Shown here: positions 57,998-64,000 of the stretch, one piece after another | How positions within the stretch are numbered: position 1 is the stretch's first letter | Layout of the letters: the number at the start of each line of letters is the position of its first letter | Assembly (NCBI RefSeq): GCF_009769755.1 | Contig: NZ_SDWJ01000002.1 | Coordinates: forward strand, 496,001 to 560,000 | DNA length: 64,000 nucleotides | Source of the DNA: Sphingorhabdus profundilacus | Lineage (GTDB): Bacteria; Pseudomonadota; Alphaproteobacteria; Sphingomonadales; Sphingomonadaceae | Reading direction: 5' to 3' | Notes under the pieces: model-generated | What the model was told of the DNA's origin: nothing | Databases searched by the model: none | What the model saw: only the letters and a program-made list of their open reading frames with translations | Position numbers and translations under genes: made by a program

Positions 57998-58596
57998 TCA
58001 ACCTTCATTCGGTAACGGAGGGTAAAATACGAAGGTTCCGCTGCGGCCGGCGCCATCGCGCCGCGCAGCCTGAACCGCAAATGTGTGATTGCTGGGTCTA
58101 TGCCGTCTGGATCAGGTGTCGGTTGGTAATCAAAGCTGACACCGCCATTTGAAGAAAATTCAAGGCAATCGTCGCGATCCGCGAGCGACCGGAATAGGCA
58201 CGTTAAATCGCTCGGCGGTAGGCCCTCAACAAAGTCAAATGGCGAAGAAACGCCGCCATCCAAGCCAGAAACGACCAGACTTAGTGATTGTGGAATAGGG
58301 TTGGTAATTGCGAGGCTGTGCTCACCGAGAGCTTCATCACCGCCATAAGATACTTGTGCACTATATTCTATGATTGAACCTGGCAGTGCCTTGGGATTGC
58401 TCTGAGCAATTGGACCGGAAACAACCTTACTGGTTATCGAGATTTTCAAATCGGACCCAGCAGCTACCAAAGGGCCGGGGAAGTTTCCGCAAATCGAACA
58501 CAACGCCGCTACGATCGCAACCCGGCGCACAAATCTTTCCTGATTCAGCAGATGCCGCTTTTGTTGGTATGGGAAGGATCTTGCTCCTTTAATCAT
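57994..58596 (-). CDS. Exported beta-sandwich (DUF11-like) protein
   Basis: 200 residues. A long basic N-region precedes a hydrophobic stretch (FVRRVAIVAALCSICGNFPG) ending AAG, likely a signal peptide. The mature part resembles one DUF11-type domain (GSIIEYSAQVSYGGDEALGE, ITNPIPQSLSLVVSGLDGGV, LRFRLRGAMAPAAAEPSYF). Middle gene of a three-gene operon with four-base overlaps at both ends. Probably an envelope or surface protein; linkage to a PilZ protein suggests surface assembly. Confidence 0.65.
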   Translation of the reverse strand: MIKGARSFPYQQKRHLLNQERFVRRVAIVAALCSICGNFPGPLVAAGSDLKISITSKVVSGPIAQSNPKALPGSIIEYSAQVSYGGDEALGEHSLAITNPIPQSLSLVVSGLDGGVSSPFDFVEGLPPSDLTCLFRSLADRDDCLEFSSNGGVSFDYQPTPDPDGIDPAITHLRFRLRGAMAPAAAEPSYFTLRYRMKVD

Positions 58597-58919
58597 GGCA
58601 AATCAACGATCAGTTGCCATTGTATGAATTGCGCCGCAGGCGGATGACCGGAGTTTAATCGGCGTCTGACAAACAGCCTATATTCATTCATGCTCACCTC
58701 TCCATTGCGGTCAGATGTGAGTAGCTGGAGGCGCATCGCGACAGGGGTCACTATTTTGACAGTTGCGTTCGCTTTTTCGATCATGATCTGCGCCGGGGCC
58801 GTGGGATGTGGGGACCCCGGCGCAGATGCGGAAGCGACTGCGCCCATGATGCTGCCGCGTAGGACCAGTACAAGCGGCACAAGAGCAGTTAGTGCTTCCA
58901 TGGGCCGAATGATCGACAT
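58593..58919 (-). CDS. Exported small protein heading the PilZ operon
   Basis: 108 residues. N-terminal hydrophobic segment (MEALTALVPLVLVLRGSIMG, AVASASA) fits a signal peptide; starts at Met1 or Met7 are both possible. The mature part is short and beta-rich (ATVKIVTPVAMRLQLLTSDR, EVSMNEYRLFVRRRL). No family recognised. The stop overlaps the start of the next gene by four bases. Confidence 0.55.
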   Translation of the reverse strand: MSIIRPMEALTALVPLVLVLRGSIMGAVASASAPGSPHPTAPAQIMIEKANATVKIVTPVAMRLQLLTSDRNGEVSMNEYRLFVRRRLNSGHPPAAQFIQWQLIVDLP

Positions 58920-59025
58920 ATTGAGTGTCCGGCAACAGTTTTACACCGTTGCAGGCTTGGATTAACTATATGTAGATTGGTATCTTGCGATCATTACTAT
59001 ATGCAGTATGCTAATTGAAACTGTA

Positions 59026-60900
59026 TTAATTTTCATTAACTGCTGTGACGCGGCGCAAACGTTCCGATTGTGGCTCCAGGGGCAACACTTTGCTACTTTG
59101 CAGAACTGCAATAATGCGCTGTCGAACCTGTTGCGACAACACAACGCGCTGCAACATGTCGTCGGGCGTTCCCTTCGGCGCCGCCGACACGGATGCAAAT
59201 TGAAGCCACTGCATTTTGGCTTTTTGCGAATTGCCTGATGCTGCCGCAATCAAAGTCTCACAAAGAAAATGATAGGCTGGATTTACATGCGGGACGTTTT
59301 CGGCTTCCGACGAAAGAAAAGGCAATTGGTCGGTTCTCCCCTTACGGATTGCCGCAAGAATTAACGAGAGTCGAGCAACGGATTCACCTGGAGAGCGAAA
59401 CTCATATGCGCGCTCCAGCAGCTCGTCACCGTCGGGATCGCCGCAAAGCGACGCAAAGTTGCCGAGTACCGCCAGTAGCACCGGATCATAAGGATTTGCA
59501 TCAAAGGCGTGGCCGGTGTGCAGCATTCCCATCTCGCAATTGTCCGATACAAAATATATTCGAGACATAGCAAAATGCGCGTAGGCTTCCTTCGGGTCTA
59601 AACTGATCGCGCTCTGCGCAAGCGAAAGTGCTCTGCCAATTGCGGCCGGCCGACTGGGAGGTGGCGCGGTCTCAATCACATAAAAGGACAATAGGCCGAG
59701 GCGGACGGCATCAAGACGGGAAATGCCAATGGGAACCGTCAGGCACTCCGAGAGCGGACCGCGTAATTCCAAATCTTGGGTCTTCAGAAGTTGGACATAT
59801 CCTAACAAGCATGAATAGCCTTTAGAATAGGCGCCTTCCATTTGCCGCGTTTCGCGGCTGGCTATAATCCCGAAAGGCCCGGCCAGTTGCGCGATGCTTT
59901 TTCCAAAACTGTCCGAGAGCGATTTTGCTGGATCGATCAGCGCGGTACTCGTCCAGATCAACTCGCCAGTCCTGTTATCAGTAAGCCGCAGGTAAAGGGG
60001 CCGCTGGCTACCTTGCGGTTCGCCGAGTTGTAGCATCAGCCGGTAGTCTACACTTCTGGACTCCAATGCCTTATTACTGCGCTCTTCAAGACGAAGCTGA
60101 ACGACCCATGAGCGATTTATGCTGTCCGCAATTTTAGCATAGGCTTCTTCGGCTAAGGCTTGCGATGCAACATCCGGCGTTACCCCCGATCGTTCAATAA
60201 GCATGACAGGACTTTCAAATCGCACGGGCTTTTCTTGAGCAGCCACTGGGCCAGGCGTTTCATTCGGCCACCAGAAATAGGCAACAACAAGCGCCCCTAT
60301 CAGCGCGACAACCAACCAAATTCTGGCGGGTTGCTTGCCGGTCACACTCTCTCGCGCTGGGCCGTCCAATGTCGTCCGACCATCTTGGGTGGTATAGGCA
60401 AGGTGTTGAATATCGCTGAAAGCTCTTGCCGCTCCTGGAGCTTCTTCTACTTGGGCTGTTCCGGCGGACGGTTGCGCGCCATCAGATGCAATTATCAGTT
60501 CTGGATAAGCTTTGGCCCGCCGCGCAAGTCGTACGCCATAGCTTCCAGCAGGAATGTACAAACACAGTTCTTCAACCGGTTCATGCCGCGCGTAATAAGC
60601 CTCCAGCATTTTGCGAAGGCGAAGGACTTGAACGCGCGGGTAGCTATCAACATTCGGATCGAAATCGGGATCCTTGCCGAGGCCGTCGACACCAACCACG
60701 TAACTTTTGAGCAATTCACCTTTGCCCTCCAGTGTTTGTTCGACAAGGTACACAAGCAATCGTTCAAGTATCGGCGCCTTCCCGAAATGACCGCTTGCGA
60801 ATATGCTCCCAAGCTCGATCCGGGTGGCAGCACTGCATCGATGGTTTTTCTCGTCTGACTGGAATGAATCCAGCGCTCTCGCCTCAAACTTATCGCCCAT
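59026..60900 (-). CDS. Membrane-anchored winged-helix/TPR regulator
   Basis: 624 residues from the ATG at 60900 (AGGA eight bases upstream; ATGs at 60909 and 60930 are alternatives). Residues about 30-130 match the N-terminal DNA-binding-like domain of adenylate-cyclase/TPR-type proteins: LERLLVYLVEQTLEGKGELL, GKDPDFDPNVDSYPRVQVLR, LRKMLEAYY. A single membrane helix follows (IWLVVALIGALVVAYFWW, about 194-211). The large periplasmic part has a TolB-N-like beta region and TPR-like helices (ALSLAQSAISLDPKEAYAHF). It probably couples an envelope signal to transcription, as CadC-type regulators do. Confidence 0.75.
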   Translation of the reverse strand: MGDKFEARALDSFQSDEKNHRCSAATRIELGSIFASGHFGKAPILERLLVYLVEQTLEGKGELLKSYVVGVDGLGKDPDFDPNVDSYPRVQVLRLRKMLEAYYARHEPVEELCLYIPAGSYGVRLARRAKAYPELIIASDGAQPSAGTAQVEEAPGAARAFSDIQHLAYTTQDGRTTLDGPARESVTGKQPARIWLVVALIGALVVAYFWWPNETPGPVAAQEKPVRFESPVMLIERSGVTPDVASQALAEEAYAKIADSINRSWVVQLRLEERSNKALESRSVDYRLMLQLGEPQGSQRPLYLRLTDNRTGELIWTSTALIDPAKSLSDSFGKSIAQLAGPFGIIASRETRQMEGAYSKGYSCLLGYVQLLKTQDLELRGPLSECLTVPIGISRLDAVRLGLLSFYVIETAPPPSRPAAIGRALSLAQSAISLDPKEAYAHFAMSRIYFVSDNCEMGMLHTGHAFDANPYDPVLLAVLGNFASLCGDPDGDELLERAYEFRSPGESVARLSLILAAIRKGRTDQLPFLSSEAENVPHVNPAYHFLCETLIAAASGNSQKAKMQWLQFASVSAAPKGTPDDMLQRVVLSQQVRQRIIAVLQSSKVLPLEPQSERLRRVTAVNEN

Positions 60901-60942
60901 CTCGTTCATCCTGTTTTGGCGCCATGACACGATTAAGTTAAT

Positions 60943-61617
60943 TCAGCTGTGGCTCCCAACCGACCCCCATGGATCCACCGATTTGTGAAACCGCATGCTG
61001 TGATAGCTGCTTGCCGATACGATGAAATGATCGTGTAGCGCGATCCCGAGCATATCGGCCGCGTGGATCAGTTTTCTGGTCATGTCGATGTCGGCTTGGC
61101 TTGGCGCAAGGAAGTTACTGGGGTGGTTATGCGCAGCAATGAGCGCCGAACTATCCAACTCCAGTGCGCGGCGAATAATTTCGCGTGGATATATTTGGAC
61201 TTCGGAAACGGTCCCGCTCCAGAGCTGTTCGTCAGCTATAATTCTGTTATGTGTGTCAAGAAACAGGACACGAAACGTCTCAATGCGGCAGCCGCCGATC
61301 ACGATCTGTAAATAACGGACCAGATCCGCACAGTTTCTAATGACAGGGTGATCGATTTCGGTCGGCTGCGCGAATTCGGCACCGATCTGCATAATTGACT
61401 TCAGCTTTGCCGCTCGGCTTCTATTGCCTAGAATTACGGCCAGCTCGTCCGAATCTGCTGCAAGCAAGGTTGGATAGTTTCCAAATCTGACTAGCAGCGC
61501 GCGTATTTTTGCCTCGCTGACACCAGACCCTAGAACCGCTTTGAGCTGGGCTACTTTTGTTTCCGACGGGCCAGAAGTGAAGCTGCGAATATTGTCCCGA
61601 ACTGTAGGTAAGCCCAA
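60943..61617 (-). CDS. RadC-like JAB/MPN domain protein
   Basis: 224 residues if started at the TTG at 61617. The frame is open to 61812 with an ATG at 61704, but that would overlap the membrane-protein gene by over 150 bases. The N-terminal helix-hairpin-helix part (IRALLVRFGNYPTLLAADSD) and the C-terminal MPN domain are RadC/UPF0758-type: AHNHPSNFLAPSQADIDMTR gives the HxHPSx-x6-D metal motif, with Asn in place of the usual Gly, then LGIALHDHFIVSASSYHSM. Despite the name, a role in DNA repair is not established. RadC homologues are common in mobile DNA, which fits the ArdC gene nearby. Confidence 0.85.
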   Translation of the reverse strand: MGLPTVRDNIRSFTSGPSETKVAQLKAVLGSGVSEAKIRALLVRFGNYPTLLAADSDELAVILGNRSRAAKLKSIMQIGAEFAQPTEIDHPVIRNCADLVRYLQIVIGGCRIETFRVLFLDTHNRIIADEQLWSGTVSEVQIYPREIIRRALELDSSALIAAHNHPSNFLAPSQADIDMTRKLIHAADMLGIALHDHFIVSASSYHSMRFHKSVDPWGSVGSHS

Positions 61618-61961
61618 ATTCCCTGACTGATCCCGTAGGCATTCGGTAACAGATTGTGGGCAAAACTGCTCGCCACGTGAATTGTTACCGCCGCTATCTG
61701 CCATCCTATAATGAGCAGAAGCCAAGACTCGCGCGAACGGGTCGCTATCCAGATGAAGGCCAGAAGCGCAATCACATCGACCAGCAAAACGCTGATATTG
61801 AGGGGCAGCCATTTATGACTTCCTGATACATATATTAGGGAGGTAGCGACTACACCGAATAGCATTATGCCAATCGCCTGCCGCTTAACGATGTCGCCCT
61901 TGACCAGCACATATCCCGCAGCGGAAAGAAAGATCAGCCAGAAGATTATGCCCCATAACAT
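61551..61961 (-). CDS. Small four-helix membrane protein
   Basis: 136 residues. Nearly all hydrophobic helices (MLWGIIFWLIFLSAAGYVLV, GIMLFGVVATSLIYVSG, ISVLLVDVIALLAFIWIA, ESWLLLIIGWQIAAVTIHVA) with a basic tail (LLARRKQK). No family recognised. Its 3' end overlaps the 5' extension of the radC-like gene, which may start inside it. Confidence 0.65.
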   Translation of the reverse strand: MLWGIIFWLIFLSAAGYVLVKGDIVKRQAIGIMLFGVVATSLIYVSGSHKWLPLNISVLLVDVIALLAFIWIATRSRESWLLLIIGWQIAAVTIHVASSFAHNLLPNAYGISQGIWAYLQFGTIFAASLLARRKQK

Positions 61962-62012
61962 GCTTTTACATCAGCATGTGCTGCGGTACTGGTCAAGTGC
62001 AACCACGCGACA

Positions 62013-62381
62013 TCAGGCCGCTTTGTCGGCAACCAAAATCAATGGGTTTGCCTGCTCTGATTGGAACACCTTCCAGCCGTCACCCATAGCATAAGCACCG
62101 AGCCCGATATCGCGCTGTGTGCCTGCAAGCACCTCATGGGCTTCTACGGTCTGGCGGCGGCATTGAACGAGTGATTGAAGCGCTTGGACGGATAAATCAA
62201 ACGCAGGCTGGCAAACCGTTGCTGAGAGTTTCGCTTCCATCCTTGCGGCAGGCAATTCACAATTCAATTCTGACAATTTGATGATGGCGAGATCTATCGC
62301 CTCCTCCGCTGCATGCAGCTTAGCGGCAACTCCGCGAACAACTGAAATTTTGGTTGATGTATCTGCTCGACGATTAGACAT
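62013..62381 (-). CDS. Hypothetical helical protein
   Basis: 122 residues from the ATG at 62381, chosen for AAGGGA five bases before it. Predominantly alpha-helical (GVAAKLHAAEEAIDLAIIKL, PAFDLSVQALQSLVQCRRQT), with an acidic-neutral C-terminus. No signal peptide or membrane segment. I do not recognise it. It lies between two membrane-associated genes of the same strand. Confidence 0.6.
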   Translation of the reverse strand: MSNRRADTSTKISVVRGVAAKLHAAEEAIDLAIIKLSELNCELPAARMEAKLSATVCQPAFDLSVQALQSLVQCRRQTVEAHEVLAGTQRDIGLGAYAMGDGWKVFQSEQANPLILVADKAA

Positions 62382-62436
62382 AAAAATCCCTTTCGGCACA
62401 TATGGTGCTTCCAAAATCAGGCAACATTGCCCGTAT

Positions 62437-62988
62437 TCAGATGCGAGAAAGGGCCTCTAGCGCGGCTATTGCTGCTCCGAAGGCTAAAAGCGAGATGGCG
62501 GCTATACCGACAACTAGCAGAGCCTTCGCCCGCAGACTAAGCCATGATCGTGGCTCTTCCCCAAACAAGACCGGATTGGAAAACAGCGTTTCAATTTTTG
62601 ATGCGTCCGCAAAAGAATAAGGCGCTTGAGCATCTTGCAACTTTGATTTTGCTGTACCGTAAAGCGGGTCTTTTTCACTGTCCGGCTCTCCGTCTCTACT
62701 GCTCATCCCGCTAACCGGAATATACGCTGCGTCATATAATACAGGATCGCACAAATCTGGCGTCTGAGTTGGCCGTGTTTGCAAAACGTCCATATCGCAG
62801 AAGCGTCGCGCTGCTTCATGCCTTGAGCTTGCGCCCATTCGTTGTGTGGCCGTTCGCAGCCGTTGATCCACGGTGTGTTTGGAAATGCCAAGCATACGGG
62901 CGATTTCTTTTGAGCTGTAGTTTCGCCCGGTCAGTCTGAGGCATTCCTTGTGTATGTCCTTCAACGCGGCCAGTTCATGCTGAGTCAT
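62437..62988 (-). CDS. LuxR-type HTH regulator with C-terminal membrane helix
   Basis: 183 residues from the ATG at 62988 (GGAGGG nine bases upstream). The LuxR/GerE helix-turn-helix is at about residues 5-65 (HKECLRLTGRNYSSKEIARM, LGISKHTVDQRLRTATQRMG). A linker and one membrane helix near the C-terminus follow (ALLVVGIAAISLLAFGAAIA). No sensor domain. N-terminal HTH with C-terminal anchor is an unusual order for LuxR proteins and recurs in sphingomonads. Probably a membrane-tethered transcription factor; target unknown. Confidence 0.85.
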   Translation of the reverse strand: MTQHELAALKDIHKECLRLTGRNYSSKEIARMLGISKHTVDQRLRTATQRMGASSRHEAARRFCDMDVLQTRPTQTPDLCDPVLYDAAYIPVSGMSSRDGEPDSEKDPLYGTAKSKLQDAQAPYSFADASKIETLFSNPVLFGEEPRSWLSLRAKALLVVGIAAISLLAFGAAIAALEALSRI

Positions 62989-63826
62989 TTTCACAAACCC
63001 TCCAAATTTTACATTTGAGATGTGTGCCACAAGCGACTATTTTTGCAATAACACTTTGTACCTTTTGGACTCCAAAGACTGCGGCGAATCGGGACAGTTC
63101 CGGCTTTTCAATCCAGACCAGTACGACACGGCCTACCGCGGCTTCTCCACCGGAGAGAAGCAGCCGCGCAACGCAAAGTTGCGCCGATCTCTTCACTACT
63201 GACCGGCCCCATTTTTCGTCCAGTCAAGCACAACGGAGAGGCCGAGCGTTCGGAAAAGCATTCCATTAAGTCGGAACCGCTGCACAGTCTCTGGCTACCC
63301 CTCGGAGCGGGGGTTCGTCCCCGCGATGCTCCTAAAATGAGCGGGACTGATGACGCACTCGTTCCCGCGCGCCTGCGGCGTGCTCCTTAGGGTGCGGCCT
63401 TTGACGAAAAGGGCCCCGCAGGCACACCGAACCGGCAGAAATTGTCCAATGTGCAGGCGCTGAAAGCCGACAAGTCCCGCCTTTCCGCCTGCTTTGGTCA
63501 GACCAGCGACATCTGCCTCCTTTCAGGGTGCAGGTTTTTTGCTTTGGCCAACTCGCTGGTCGCTCGCACCCATTGCGGCATGACCGGGGATCTGCGGACG
63601 GCGCCCGTGCGCCGGCGTTGTTTGTGCCGGCTCCGGCGAGACGGGGTGAGCGGCGCTCCCGTCTAGGGTCAAACTGCCCCGGCTCACAACCCCTGCCGGG
63701 GTCTTCCTCTTCGTTGCAGCCCTCCGGGTGTGCCCGGCACAGTCCGCCCCTCTCTGGTCGCTTCTTGCCGCCCACCCCGCCTCTCCGGGGCCGGTTGCGG
63801 CGGATTTTGGGTGTGTGGAGGCGGTG
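62989..63826. other. GC-rich non-coding leader before ardC
   Basis: 838 bp. From about 63330 the DNA is much richer in G+C and full of small dyads, for example GCCGGC at 63611-63616 and 63626-63631, and ACCCC/GGGGT at 63689-63702. Open frames occur on both strands but are Pro/Arg-rich and unrecognised. A GC-rich hairpin around 63306-63323 resembles a tRNA T-arm but no tRNA can be folded. Confidence 0.5.
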
Positions 63827-64000
63827 ATGGCAGTTGGCAAAAGCAAACGGCAAGAGGACGGCAAGCGTCGCAGGACGGCGCTTCGCGCCGTTCGCGGCGG
63901 TGAAGCGTCGCGTGTCTCGCTTTACGACGAGGTGACCGCCAAGATCATTGCGCAGCTGGAAACAGGGATTTTTCCTTGGGCGCAGCCGTGGAGTTCGAAC
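63827..64000 (+). CDS. ArdC-type antirestriction protein, 5' end only
   Basis: ATG preceded by GGAGG. The first 58 residues are visible: a basic leader, then RVSLYDEVTAKIIAQLETGI and FPWAQPW, which is the start of the ArdC N-terminal domain (single-stranded DNA binding, DUF1738-type). The full protein would carry a zincin-like metallopeptidase domain beyond the window. ArdC protects incoming conjugative DNA, so this marks a plasmid- or ICE-derived segment. Confidence 0.85.
   Translation, partial: MAVGKSKRQEDGKRRRTALRAVRGGEASRVSLYDEVTAKIIAQLETGIFPWAQPWSSN

Noticed and set aside
63281-63340. GC-rich hairpin with GTTCG loop resembling a tRNA T-arm
   Set aside because: No acceptor, D-arm or anticodon stem can be built around it and no CCA end is present.
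63332-63853. Long Pro/Arg-rich frames on both strands before ardC
   Set aside because: Both strands are open because of high G+C. Neither has a good start or recognisable product.

Overview
The window looks like chromosomal DNA of an alphaproteobacterium, most likely order Sphingomonadales. The reasons are a C4-pathway 5-aminolevulinate synthase, two large TonB-dependent receptors whose N-terminus carries the ILVTGSRI/IIVTGSRI motif typical of sphingomonads, a Sel1/2OG-oxygenase gene beside one receptor, and families common in that order (DUF3034, DUF6961, a small exported thermonuclease). The assignment rests on recognised families, not on a marker gene.

Layout. (1) 1-16,358, minus strand: the 5' part of one enormous gene for a type-I-secreted RTX protein. 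At least 5,452 codons are open without a stop, and the C-terminus lies left of the window. It has an AT-rich non-repeat N-terminal module with a glycine-rich, possibly membrane-active stretch, then about 8.6 kb of Ca-binding RTX nonapeptide repeats, then Ig/cadherin-like domains, then two EF-hand-like modules. (2) 16.8-22.4 kb: a GST; a DUF3034 outer-membrane protein, an exported truncated globin and a c-type cytochrome in one operon that ends in a strong terminator; hemA directly behind that terminator; an exported aspartyl-protease-like protein. (3) 22.4-25.4 kb: a gene-poor, degraded stretch with a thermonuclease/DUF6961 pair and a broken alanine racemase. (4) 25.4-34.8 kb: two TonB receptors with clear terminators, a 2OG oxygenase, a damaged CPCC gene and a TetR regulator. 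(5) 34.9-36.3 kb: relics of an RTX-activating lysine acyltransferase and of an IS3-family transposase. (6) 36.4-40.7 kb: two stress loci, each with a divergent regulator and a palindrome beside the regulator start: HxlR with nitronate monooxygenase and GST, and NsrR with a group III truncated globin, a membrane protein and DUF1971. (7) 40.7-52 kb: single genes (GSU2403-type nucleotidyltransferase, CPBP protease, aminoglycoside-phosphotransferase-like protein, FAD oxidase, PDZ aspartyl protease, small membrane proteins) separated by repeat-rich spacers. (8) 52-55 kb: the overlapping bioF-bioD-bioA operon. (9) 55.6-63 kb: an exported metallo-beta-lactamase-fold protein, an overlapping three-gene operon ending in a double-PilZ protein, a membrane winged-helix/TPR regulator, a RadC-like protein and a membrane-anchored LuxR-type regulator. 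(10) The right edge enters an ArdC antirestriction gene behind a GC-rich non-coding leader, probably the border of a mobile element.

Themes. Haem and NO chemistry recurs: an exported globin, cytochrome c and ALA synthase in one place, and an NsrR-controlled cytoplasmic globin in another. The RTX theme also occurs twice: the giant structural gene, and about 18.6 kb away a decayed toxin acyltransferase. I saw no CRISPR array, rRNA, convincing tRNA or known riboswitch.
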